Source: CAZCVI01 sp964502145
GTDB lineage: Bacteria; Acidobacteriota; Aminicenantia; UBA2199
Assembly (NCBI GenBank): GCA_964502145.1
Contig: CAZCVI010000015.1
Location: forward strand, 1-64,000
Length of the DNA: 64,000 nucleotides
Direction: 5' to 3'
Positions 40,685 to 48,712 of the stretch are shown piece after piece. Numbering within the stretch: the stretch's first letter is position 1; each line of letters opens with the position of its first letter. Position numbers and translations under genes: made by a program. The notes beneath the pieces are model-generated. The model saw only the letters and a program-made list of their open reading frames with translations, made no database searches and was not told the origin of the DNA.

Positions 40685-43037
40685 ATTGAAGTTTCTTAAA
40701 ACCGGTACCACCAGCAGCGGTGGCAAGGAAAAGAAACGCCCGCTGTTACTGACTATTTTGGCCAGTCTGATATTCGTCCTGGTGATGAGTTATCTGTTGT
40801 ATATTCCCCAGACCAAAGTTATCCGCTCCCACTCCCTGAATGTGGGAGATATTGTCTACGATGATATTGTCATCAAAAAAACGATTACGCTGGAAGATAA
40901 GGCAAGCACCCAGGAAAATAAGCAACGGGCGCTGGAAAATATCGTGCCCATCTATGAATTCGTGGAGGAAGCCTATCCACAAACCCGGGACCAACTTAAA
41001 CACTGGTTCCAATTAATCCGCACGGCAGGCCCCATTTTTATAAATAATACTAAACAAGAACAAGAGGTCTTACTGAGCACGTTAAAGAACCAGTTTCAAA
41101 AGGAACTGGGATTATCATTGGCTGAAAAAGAAATCCGCACTATTCTCACCACGCAATTCTGGTATAAAGTGGATATCAACCGCTTGCTCACCTTCATAAA
41201 AACCCAGGCGGATAACAAAATACTGACCTCTGTGTCCAATGCCAGTAAAAACCATGATGGTCGTATTAAACTGGTGTATAAAACGGGCGATACAGAAACA
41301 CTGGCCCTGGAAAATCTCACGGATTTAAAAAATGTCCGGGTCGCGCTGACGCAGTTTGTGAAAGACCAAAAGTTCCCCTCCCCAGCACCGGAATGGGTGG
41401 CCTCGGTGCTCATGGAATTTATCGAGGTCAACGTGTACTATTCGGTGAACCTGACGGAGGAGGTAGAACGAAAAGCTATGGCCGGGGTCAATCCGGTTCT
41501 GATCACATTAAAAGAGGGCAAAGTCATCCTCAGAAAAGGGGACGAGGTCACGCTGGAAAATATGCGCATCCTGAAACTGATCGCCACCCAGGCAAAAACT
41601 GAGGGCAACAAATTACCAGCCTTTATCTTGATTGCCTTTATCATGTTTTTCCTGGCCAGTTTCGGTGATAAATTCTTTAAAATATGGACCTCGCTGGGCA
41701 TCAACCAGTCCAAACTCTTGATCGTGATGGGGGCCACACTGGTGGTTTGTGCCGCCGTGTACCGCGTGACCCTCTTTATAGCCCCCGTGATCCTGCGCAA
41801 TATTTCCGCTGATATTTCCATTCACTTCGAGCAATACAGCGTCTTTTTAGCCATTCCTTTTGCGGTGGGTGTACTGACCATCGCTTTTATTTTTAATCTC
41901 CAGAGCGCCGTGATCTTCTCTTTTATAAACGCCATGATCGGAGGCATTATCTGCGAGTGGGATTTTAAGATATTTATATATATCCTGCTGGGGAACCTGG
42001 CTGCCAGTTATGGCATTGAATATTATCAACGGTTAAAACGCTCGCCGATTATAAAAGCCGCCATTTTTGGGATGCTACCCATCCAGATGGTGGTCATTAT
42101 CATTATCCACATCACCCGCGCCAACTTCGATTGGCTATTATTGGCGGTGAACCTCTCGGTGGGGATATTATCGGCGGTGGTCTCCCCTATCCTGGCCAAT
42201 TTCCTGGTCCCACTCTGGGAAAGTATTTTTAAGCTGGTTACCGAATTAAAACTGGTCGAATTGACCAATTTGAATCTCCCTATCTTTCGCGAGATGCTGG
42301 AAAAGGCACCGGGCACGTATCACCACTCCCTGATGGTGGCGTCATTGTCGGAAGCGGCGGCCCAGGAACTGGAACTCTCGCCTTTATTGGAACGGGCCAT
42401 GGCTCTTTATCACGATATCGGTAAAATCAACGGTCCCCATTTCTTCACTGAAAACCACTCCATTTACGTGAATCCCCATCCCAATCTGGCGCCCCGCGAC
42501 AGTGCTAAAAACATAATTTCCCATATCCCCGAAGGACTGGAACGGGCGGAAAAATTAAAACTTCCCCCCATGGTCTTCTCTGCTATCGAACAACACCACG
42601 GCACGAAACTGGTGCGTTTCTTCTATGACAAAGCCCGTGAAACTTCGGCTGTAGCCAACGATGGTTTTGATGATAATATTTTTAAATACCCGGGAAAAAA
42701 ACCGGAAAACATCGAAAACGCGATTATCATGTTGGCCGATCAGGTCGAAGCGGCTTCCAAAAGCTTGGCCTCACCCACGGATGAAGAGATCAAAAACGTT
42801 ATCCGTAAGATTATTGATAACAACATCGTGGAAAATCAATTCGACGAGTGCGAGGGGCTGACATTTAAAGCACTAAATATCATTGCCAATAGTTTTCATA
42901 AAAAACTCTCTTCTATCTATCATATGCGCGTGTCCTATCCGGGCTTCAACTTTAAAGAAAAAGAACTGGCCGATGAAAACGGCAGAAATTCAAACCGTAT
43001 CGGCGGTAATACTGATCGTATTAAAACAGTTTCATAA
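40674..43037 (+). CDS. 7TM-HD family (PgpH-like) cyclic-di-AMP phosphodiesterase
   Basis: ATG 40674 follows GAGGAAAGG and lies within the end of phoH; an upstream ATG in the same frame is not preferred. Residues about 20-45 form a first TM helix. An extracellular 7TMR-HDED domain extends to about 310, then seven TM helices (about 315-530) and a cytoplasmic HD domain. The HD motifs are TYHHSLMVA and ALYHDIGKINGP (HDIG near 579), with a second His pair in AIEQHHGT. PgpH-type enzymes hydrolyse c-di-AMP to pApA. No diadenylate cyclase is in the window, so the substrate rests on family knowledge and context. Confidence 0.9.
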   Translation: MPFELKFLKTGTTSSGGKEKKRPLLLTILASLIFVLVMSYLLYIPQTKVIRSHSLNVGDIVYDDIVIKKTITLEDKASTQENKQRALENIVPIYEFVEEAYPQTRDQLKHWFQLIRTAGPIFINNTKQEQEVLLSTLKNQFQKELGLSLAEKEIRTILTTQFWYKVDINRLLTFIKTQADNKILTSVSNASKNHDGRIKLVYKTGDTETLALENLTDLKNVRVALTQFVKDQKFPSPAPEWVASVLMEFIEVNVYYSVNLTEEVERKAMAGVNPVLITLKEGKVILRKGDEVTLENMRILKLIATQAKTEGNKLPAFILIAFIMFFLASFGDKFFKIWTSLGINQSKLLIVMGATLVVCAAVYRVTLFIAPVILRNISADISIHFEQYSVFLAIPFAVGVLTIAFIFNLQSAVIFSFINAMIGGIICEWDFKIFIYILLGNLAASYGIEYYQRLKRSPIIKAAIFGMLPIQMVVIIIIHITRANFDWLLLAVNLSVGILSAVVSPILANFLVPLWESIFKLVTELKLVELTNLNLPIFREMLEKAPGTYHHSLMVASLSEAAAQELELSPLLERAMALYHDIGKINGPHFFTENHSIYVNPHPNLAPRDSAKNIISHIPEGLERAEKLKLPPMVFSAIEQHHGTKLVRFFYDKARETSAVANDGFDDNIFKYPGKKPENIENAIIMLADQVEAASKSLASPTDEEIKNVIRKIIDNNIVENQFDECEGLTFKALNIIANSFHKKLSSIYHMRVSYPGFNFKEKELADENGRNSNRIGGNTDRIKTVS

Positions 43038-43062
43038 AATAAATAATAAACGGGAGCATACA

Positions 43063-43476
43063 ATGCCTGCAACTATTGAAATAATTGACGAGGATTACCC
43101 GCTGGACCAGGATTTTTTTCTGGCCAAGTTGCAACCGATCAGCGAAAAATTAAATCTTAACGGTGGCATCACCATTAAATTGGGGGGGGAAGAGGAATCC
43201 CAAGCCCTCAATGCAACCTATCGCAAAAAAGATAGCCCTACTGACGTGCTCAGTTTTCCTTTTAATGAGGACCTGCCCGATGGTTTTTACCTGGGTGATA
43301 TATTTATCTGCTACCCGGTGGCGGAAAAACAGGCGGAGGAGAACAATATCCCCCTCCAACAGGAATTACTCACGCTGATGCTCCACGGTCTCCTCCATCT
43401 CTCAGGTCAGGACCACGAAACAGACACGGGGCAAATGGAAGCACAACAAGAAGAATTGAGCAAAGAATTTTTTTAA
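43063..43476 (+). CDS. ybeY: endoribonuclease YbeY (rRNA maturation factor)
   Basis: A 137-aa zinc-dependent single-strand RNase that processes 16S rRNA ends and aids ribosome quality control. The zinc motif is HGLLHLSGQDH (H-x3-H-x5-H, near residue 107). The conserved ATYRKKDSPTDVLSFPF strand precedes it. ATG 43063 follows CGGGAG; a longer frame overlapping the previous gene is rejected. Third gene of the phoH-pgpH-ybeY cluster. Its TAA begins the 12-bp tandem repeat at 43474. Confidence 0.95.
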   Translation: MPATIEIIDEDYPLDQDFFLAKLQPISEKLNLNGGITIKLGGEEESQALNATYRKKDSPTDVLSFPFNEDLPDGFYLGDIFICYPVAEKQAEENNIPLQQELLTLMLHGLLHLSGQDHETDTGQMEAQQEELSKEFF

Positions 43477-43509
43477 CCATTTTGTTAATCATCTTATTAA
43501 CCATAATAA
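43474..43509 (+). repeat. 12-bp tandem repeat between ybeY and the DUF72 gene
   Basis: TAACCATTTTGT (43474), TAATCATCTTAT (43486) and TAACCATAATAA (43498) in exact 12-bp steps. The first unit contains the ybeY stop codon and the last ends 3 nt before ATG 43513. Confidence 0.8.
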
Positions 43510-43512
43510 ATC

Positions 43513-44319
43513 ATGAGCACTGAAGCGACTTGTTTATTTGGAACAGCAGGTTGGAGTTATAAGGATTGGGATGGCACCATTTACCCGTCAAAAAAACCAG
43601 CCGGGTTTAATCATCTGAAATTCTTGGCAGAAGAAAAAGCCATGCAATTCGTGGAGGTCAACACCTCGTTTTACCATATCCCCAGCCCAAAATTAACCAG
43701 TAGCTGGGTGCAAAAGACAGAGGGGTTAACCGGTTTCACCTTCTGGATGAAACTTCACCAGCAATTCACCCATCAACGAAAAGTAATCCCAGCGGACGTT
43801 TTGGCGTTCACAGCCGCCTTGGAACCGTTGCAACAGGCTGGGAAACTATCGGGATTGCTGGCGCAATTCCCCTATTCCTTTAAATTAAACACTGGCAATC
43901 TGAATTACACCCTGGCATTGGCCACTCTTTTCCAAGCCTATCCATTGGCCCTGGAATTCCGCCACCAGAGTTGGAATCGCCAGGAGTTTTTTGCCCTTTT
44001 AAAAGAAAAGAATCTGATTTGGGTTAATATTGATCAACCGCAGGTGTCGCTCTCCCTGCCGCTGACCGCCACGATGACGCACCGCGAAATATCCTACGTG
44101 CGCCTGCACGGTAGGAACGAGGCGAACTGGTTCGCGGACAATGGGCGGGATGCCCGTTATGATTACGATTATAAAGCCCTGGATTTGGACCAGATCATGC
44201 ACAAAATCAAGGAACTGGCTGCCCTGGCTAAAACTATTTTCGTCTCGGGCAATAATCACTACAAAGGGAACGCGGTTAAAAATCTCCTGGAACTAAAAAA
44301 AAAGCTGCAATTAGAATGA
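43513..44319 (+). CDS. DUF72 (YecE-like) TIM-barrel protein
   Basis: A 268-aa protein of the DUF72 family. It opens with the signature GTAGWSYKDWDGTIYP, followed by FVEVNTSFYHIPS (near 50), a LEFRHQSW strand (near 150), YVRLHGRNE (near 200) and a final IFVSGNNHYKGNAVKNL segment. DUF72 proteins have a TIM-barrel-like fold; their biochemical role is not established. No Shine-Dalgarno is visible because the spacer is made of the 12-bp repeat, so translation may depend on coupling to ybeY 36 bp upstream. The start is clear from family alignment. Confidence 0.88.
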   Translation: MSTEATCLFGTAGWSYKDWDGTIYPSKKPAGFNHLKFLAEEKAMQFVEVNTSFYHIPSPKLTSSWVQKTEGLTGFTFWMKLHQQFTHQRKVIPADVLAFTAALEPLQQAGKLSGLLAQFPYSFKLNTGNLNYTLALATLFQAYPLALEFRHQSWNRQEFFALLKEKNLIWVNIDQPQVSLSLPLTATMTHREISYVRLHGRNEANWFADNGRDARYDYDYKALDLDQIMHKIKELAALAKTIFVSGNNHYKGNAVKNLLELKKKLQLE

Positions 44320-44361
44320 GACTTATAGCCGCTATATATGGCAATAAAGAGGGTAAGAAGG

Positions 44362-44616
44362 TTAACTGAACCGGTAGGAGTAAACACGAAGACCGGAGAG
44401 ATGGCAAAACTTGAGCAAATCATTGATTTTTGTTTCAAGAGTAAAATTCATCGCCCGCCGGGTTTGATCAGCAAGATTAAAACTGACTACCACATCATCT
44501 TTTACCATCTCGGCAATCTTGGTCAACTTGATCTTGATGAGTTCGATCTCATCTTCCTTGACATCGCCTTCAATAGTTATTAATATTAGATTTCCAATCT
44601 TTTCTACTAAATACAT
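44362..44616 (-). CDS. small STAS/SpoIIAA-like hypothetical protein, 84 aa
   Basis: ATG 44616 is used, with GGAG upstream at a longish spacing; an in-frame TTG nine bases earlier is too close. The product starts with beta strands (YLVEKIGNLILITIEGDVKE) and continues with amphipathic helix, strand VVVSFNLAD, and helix. This pattern resembles STAS-domain or SpoIIAA-like proteins that bind nucleotides or partner switches, but the similarity is weak. It is convergent with DUF72, and the opposite-strand ORF is regarded as its shadow. Confidence 0.55.
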   Translation of the reverse strand: MYLVEKIGNLILITIEGDVKEDEIELIKIKLTKIAEMVKDDVVVSFNLADQTRRAMNFTLETKINDLLKFCHLSGLRVYSYRFS

Positions 44617-44650
44617 TGTATTCAAAACTCCATTTCATCTGTTTCTATGA

Positions 44651-44683
44651 TTGAAATTGACTTGAAATTGACTTGAAATTTAA
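44651..44683. repeat. 11-bp tandem repeat upstream of the STAS-like gene
   Basis: TTGAAATTGAC at 44651 and 44662 and TTGAAATTTAA at 44673. On the minus strand it lies 34 bp upstream of ATG 44616. Confidence 0.75.
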
Positions 44684-44745
44684 TCATACACCAAAGAAAT
44701 AAAATCTACAACATCCCTGTTTAAAAATCGGAAATTTATTATTTT

Positions 44746-44804
44746 CTGGACTATCTGGACATTCTGGACTTCCAACAGTTATTTAGAAAGTCCAGTTTGT
44801 CCAG
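44746..44804. repeat. short 9-bp TGGAC hairpin copy
   Basis: CTGGAC at 44746, 44755 and 44764, then GTCCAG at 44790 and 44799. Positions 44755-44771 pair with 44788-44804 with two mismatches. It lies just past the 3' end of the Tricorn-like gene and might act as its transcription terminator or stabilising hairpin. Confidence 0.8.
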
Positions 44805-44824
44805 TTTATTAAGTATCTGCGGGT

Positions 44825-47800
44825 TTATTGCTTACTGTCCAACTGTCGGATTATCGCGTATATAGCCATCTCCAGTTGGGGATCCTCGCCATCCAGGCGG
44901 TTTTTAAGCGTTGTTTGCACGTGGATGTCCGGGGCCACGCCGCTTAATTCCAGGTCCTGTTTGTCCAAGGTATAACAACCCCACGAGGGTAGCCGATAAA
45001 ATGAACCATCAACGAGCCCTTTGCCGGAGGTAAAAATAATCCAGCGATAGGTTTCCGTGCCGATAATTATCCCCAGCTTCAAGGCTTTAAAACCAGCCGC
45101 CGTCATTTCCGCATCGCTCAGGGATTGTTCGTTGATCAATAGCACCATGGGTTTGGAGGACGGGGCGAAATGGGGTTGCGGGGCATACTGGCCACCGCGA
45201 TATTTCCACAATAAATAAGAGCGCTGGCCCAGGAAATTCAATACGGCATCATGGACATTCCCGCCGGTGTTGTAGCGTAAATCCAAAATTAATGCTTCGC
45301 GCTGGTTGGCCTCGCAGGTCATTTCAATGATGAACTGCTCCAAAGCTTTGCGCCCCATATCCTTCATGTAAATATAAGCAATCCGGTTCCCCCCTTTTTG
45401 ATCGACCACACGCTGATTGTCGCGGATCCATTGATCATACAAAAGCGGTTCCAATTCATCCGCTTTGCAGGGATGAATAGTAACTGTAAAGGTCTGTTCC
45501 AAGCGTTTAAAAGTCAGTGCCAGTTCTTCAGCTAGCGCTGGGGCGGCAAAATAATATTCCCGGTTCATGGCTGGATCGACATCCTTAAAATTCACGGCCA
45601 GTAAACGGTCACCCGGTTTGATATCAATATCTTTCTTATCTGCTGGCGAGTCCACTACCACCTCTTTGACGAGGAAAGGATCGTTCTCGTCAAATAACAC
45701 GCCCGTGGCCATACTGGAAACCTTGTGAAAGGTTTTCTCTTCATCGCCCCTGGAACCGAATCCCATGTGGGATGAATTCACCTCGCCGAGCATATCGTTA
45801 ATCATCAAGCGTAAATCGGAACGGGTACACACATAGGGCAAATATTTTTGATACTTCTCCTTGATTTTTCCCCAATCCGAGCCGTGAAAGTCGGCATCGT
45901 AATAATTTTCCTGGAGCCCGGCCCACAATTCGAAAAACATCTGGTTAAATTCAGCCCGCAAATTACGCTGGAATTTGTAACTCATGGCAATGGGAGTAAA
46001 GGTCGCGCCTTTTAAATCCAATTGACCAATCTTGCCCTGCACGAGCGCATAGTAGGTATCATTGGCCTTGGATATCATCGGGTTGGTCGTTTCCGCGCCT
46101 TTTATTTTCTGCGTTTTGGGTTCTTCAAAAGGGCTCTGCGTTGTCATCCACAAGCCAGCCTTTTCCCCATCATGATTCGAACTATAAATAACTATATCCC
46201 CTTCCTTATCCGCTACCACATAAGGTTCACCCTGTGTCCCGGAGCGGGGAGAAATTTGTTCCCAGCGATTCATTATTTCAGTCAAGTCAAAATTAGCCGG
46301 GGTTTTATACTTATTTTTGTCCTCTGCCGTTTCTTTTTTATCTGTCTTTTTATCTGTCTTTTTATCCTCTTTTTCCGTATTGGTTTCTTTCTCTGCATAC
46401 AGTTCAGCTAATTTGGCAGATTTGAAAGGTCCATTGAATTTTTGCAAGGGGAGGCGGTATATTTTGGTATCTTCGCCACCGTTGGGGTAATTGGGGATAA
46501 AACGATTGGCAGAAAAGTACAGGTATTTTCCGTCTGGAGACCAGAAGGGGTCCATTTCACTCATGCCCGAATCGGTCACATTGAGAGTTTTTTTTGTTTC
46601 CAGATTGTATACCAGTATATCTTCTTCGAAGTTGCGGTAGGCAGTAAATACTACCCAGCGGTCATCCGGGGAGAAATAGGGCTGGCTGTTTTCCAGTCCC
46701 CAGAGTTCATCTTCGCAGAGCGTGCTGCTTTTAAAAGTTTCCAAATCCATGAGTTTCAGGTGTCGTGTCCCGCTCAGATAGACCACTTGTTTTCGTTGGC
46801 TATCGAGGTTAAGGTTGCGGTTATTGGCACTATCCGTGGTCAACCGCACCTCTTTCTCTTTGCTATCGGTGCGAATTTTGTAGAGATTCAGCCAGCCATC
46901 CAAGGTTTGCGTGAAGAGGACGGTTTTACTATCTTTTAGCCATAATACCTCCAGCACCCGCTCAGTGGAAGTTCTTTCAATTTGCCGGATAAATTTCCCC
47001 TTCACATCCGCCACAAACAATTCACCCCTGGACACAAAGGCCAGTTTTTTGCCGTCCGGGCTCACATCGTAAGCAGTAATTTTGCCATTCACATCAAAAC
47101 CCTGTGCCAAGGTCAGCGTATCGTTGCGGAACAACGTAATACTCACAGGCGTGGTTTTTTGCTCGGCCACAGAATAAATATACATCTGATAATCCATGAG
47201 AAAAACCACTTTTTCACCATTGGCGCTGACGCGTGGTGAGCGGATAGAAGAGTCAAAAGAGGTCAATTGCACTTCTTTATCCCCGACCAATTTAAAGAGG
47301 TTGGTTTCGTCGTGGAAGCGATCGGAAATAAAATAGAGGGTTCCCTTTTGATCAATAGTCGGTTCGAAATCTTTGCCGCGATAGGTGGTGTATTGTTTGA
47401 ATTCCTTTGTTTTAGGGTTATAGGATTTAATATCCGGGTTATTGTCCCCTTTGTAGCGTTTTCTGGAAGCAAATTGCAGGCTTTCCCAGGAATCGGTAAA
47501 ATACAGTGCCCCGGAAAGGGGATCTTCCACGACCCCGTGGATAGTGTTGAAATAGTTTCCGATGAGGCGTTGCGGCGTGCCGCCTTCGCGGTTCACCTTA
47601 AAAGCGGTGAAATTATTATAGCGTGATGAATTAAAATAGATGGTTTTGGAATCCCATGACCAGGAGTCCACGGCATCGTTGCTGTCGTGAAAGGTCAACT
47701 GTTTAATTTCGCCGCCTGTAGCAGGCATCACATAGACATTCCCATTGCCATCCTGACTGCCGGTAAAGGCAATCCATTTACCATCGGGTGAGAAGCGCGG

Positions 47801-48034
47801 AAATAATTCATTGCCTTCCATCCCAGTTAAGCGGTAAGCGGTTCCGCCCGCGACATCTGTCACCCACAGGTCGCCTTCATAACTAAAAACAATCTTTTGG
47901 GCATCCGGGCTAAGTTCGGGTGTCCGGGTAAAATAAATATCAGCCGCTACCGAAGATACCGGGGCAATCGCACAGAAGATTACCGTAATCATGATCATGA
48001 TCAAAAAAATTTTAAAATGCCGACGTTCAATCAT
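44825..48034 (-). CDS. Tricorn-like S41 peptidase with WD40/PD40 propeller and PDZ domain
   Basis: A 1069-aa exported protease. ATG 48034 follows GGAGG; the longer N-terminal reading is rejected. A signal peptide (about 1-30) precedes TolB-like PD40 propeller repeats (ELSPDAQKIVFSYEGDLWV, RFSPDGKWIAFT, YDVSPDGKKLAFV and others, about 35-580). A Lys/Glu/Asp-rich linker (about 585-625) and a Tricorn C1-like region follow. Then come a PDZ domain (about 810-880) and an S41 catalytic domain with the nucleophile region NEQSLSDAEMTA and a C-terminal core near 1000. Tricorn-type enzymes degrade peptides passed through the propeller channel. It is separated from dut by 142 bp and probably has its own promoter. 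Confidence 0.9.
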   Translation of the reverse strand: MIERRHFKIFLIMIMITVIFCAIAPVSSVAADIYFTRTPELSPDAQKIVFSYEGDLWVTDVAGGTAYRLTGMEGNELFPRFSPDGKWIAFTGSQDGNGNVYVMPATGGEIKQLTFHDSNDAVDSWSWDSKTIYFNSSRYNNFTAFKVNREGGTPQRLIGNYFNTIHGVVEDPLSGALYFTDSWESLQFASRKRYKGDNNPDIKSYNPKTKEFKQYTTYRGKDFEPTIDQKGTLYFISDRFHDETNLFKLVGDKEVQLTSFDSSIRSPRVSANGEKVVFLMDYQMYIYSVAEQKTTPVSITLFRNDTLTLAQGFDVNGKITAYDVSPDGKKLAFVSRGELFVADVKGKFIRQIERTSTERVLEVLWLKDSKTVLFTQTLDGWLNLYKIRTDSKEKEVRLTTDSANNRNLNLDSQRKQVVYLSGTRHLKLMDLETFKSSTLCEDELWGLENSQPYFSPDDRWVVFTAYRNFEEDILVYNLETKKTLNVTDSGMSEMDPFWSPDGKYLYFSANRFIPNYPNGGEDTKIYRLPLQKFNGPFKSAKLAELYAEKETNTEKEDKKTDKKTDKKETAEDKNKYKTPANFDLTEIMNRWEQISPRSGTQGEPYVVADKEGDIVIYSSNHDGEKAGLWMTTQSPFEEPKTQKIKGAETTNPMISKANDTYYALVQGKIGQLDLKGATFTPIAMSYKFQRNLRAEFNQMFFELWAGLQENYYDADFHGSDWGKIKEKYQKYLPYVCTRSDLRLMINDMLGEVNSSHMGFGSRGDEEKTFHKVSSMATGVLFDENDPFLVKEVVVDSPADKKDIDIKPGDRLLAVNFKDVDPAMNREYYFAAPALAEELALTFKRLEQTFTVTIHPCKADELEPLLYDQWIRDNQRVVDQKGGNRIAYIYMKDMGRKALEQFIIEMTCEANQREALILDLRYNTGGNVHDAVLNFLGQRSYLLWKYRGGQYAPQPHFAPSSKPMVLLINEQSLSDAEMTAAGFKALKLGIIIGTETYRWIIFTSGKGLVDGSFYRLPSWGCYTLDKQDLELSGVAPDIHVQTTLKNRLDGEDPQLEMAIYAIIRQLDSKQ

Positions 48035-48176
48035 ATGTTTGTTCCTCCATGGTAAAGAATTTTTATCAGGTTTCATAAGGCTCCAATAGTATAAGATTAG
48101 TTGAACGTAAATGAATGGGAAAAAGTTTACATGGGCCAGTTTTATCACTGGTACTTATCGGTTTCAATGGGTTATT

Positions 48177-48623
48177 TTAAGATAAGCCAGTGGAACCGAA
48201 ACCACCCGCGCCCCGGCTGGTATCGGAGAGGTCATCTTTTAGTATCACGTCCACGGTGAGAACGGGTTGAATGACCATTTGCGCGATTTTCATGCCTTCT
48301 TCCACGATAAAGGGATGTTTGCCGTGATTGATTAAAATCGCTTTAATCTCGCCTCTGTAGCCAAAATCAATCGTTCCGGGGGAGTTTAAAACAGTCACGC
48401 TGTGGTTTAAAGCCAAGCCACTACGGGGGCGGATTTGGGCTTCCGTGTGTTCTGGCAGTTCGATGGCAATACCCGTGCCGATCAAGGCACTCTCTCCCAC
48501 CGGGATTTCTTTACGTTCCACGGCAAATAAGTCCAAGCCCGCATCGCCAGGATGTGCATAACAGGGCAATATCGCTTTTTTATCCAATAATTTTATCTTT
48601 AATTGCAGCTTCATTTTATCCAT
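48177..48623 (-). CDS. dut: deoxyuridine 5'-triphosphate nucleotidohydrolase (dUTPase)
   Basis: Hydrolyses dUTP to dUMP and pyrophosphate, keeping uracil out of DNA and feeding dTMP synthesis. The 148-aa trimeric type has all five motifs: PGDAGLDLFA, PRSGLA, GTIDFGYRG, MKIAQMVIQP and the C-terminal RGAGGFGSTG. ATG 48623 has no Shine-Dalgarno; TATGAT (minus strand 48635-48630) ends 6 nt upstream, so a leaderless transcript is possible, but the -35 match is poor. ATG 48614 is an alternative. It lies downstream of the REP-like hairpin that ends the adenylation gene. Confidence 0.95.
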   Translation of the reverse strand: MDKMKLQLKIKLLDKKAILPCYAHPGDAGLDLFAVERKEIPVGESALIGTGIAIELPEHTEAQIRPRSGLALNHSVTVLNSPGTIDFGYRGEIKAILINHGKHPFIVEEGMKIAQMVIQPVLTVDVILKDDLSDTSRGAGGFGSTGLS

Positions 48624-48658
48624 CGTTTTATCATAACCAAGTCTTTTTTATAGTAGAC

Positions 48659-48712
48659 GCGACATCCTGTCGCATTATTTTTTCCTATCGCAAAAAAGCG
48701 ACAGGATGTCGC
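48659..48712. terminator. inverted repeat overlapping the end of the adenylation gene
   Basis: GCGACATCCTGTCGC (48659-48673) and GCGACAGGATGTCGC (48698-48712) are perfect 15-bp inverted copies around a T-rich loop. Each half is itself nearly palindromic (GACA..TGTC), which is typical of REP-like elements. It encodes the last residues of the adenylation protein. Confidence 0.8.

Noticed and set aside
42883..43062. Longer YbeY starting inside the pgpH-like gene
   Set aside because: The extra residues overlap a well-supported gene; ATG 43063 has CGGGAG and fits the family length.
44338..44583. 81-aa plus-strand gene opposite the STAS-like gene
   Set aside because: It has no ribosome site and its composition looks like a shadow; the minus-strand frame has a regular strand/helix pattern.
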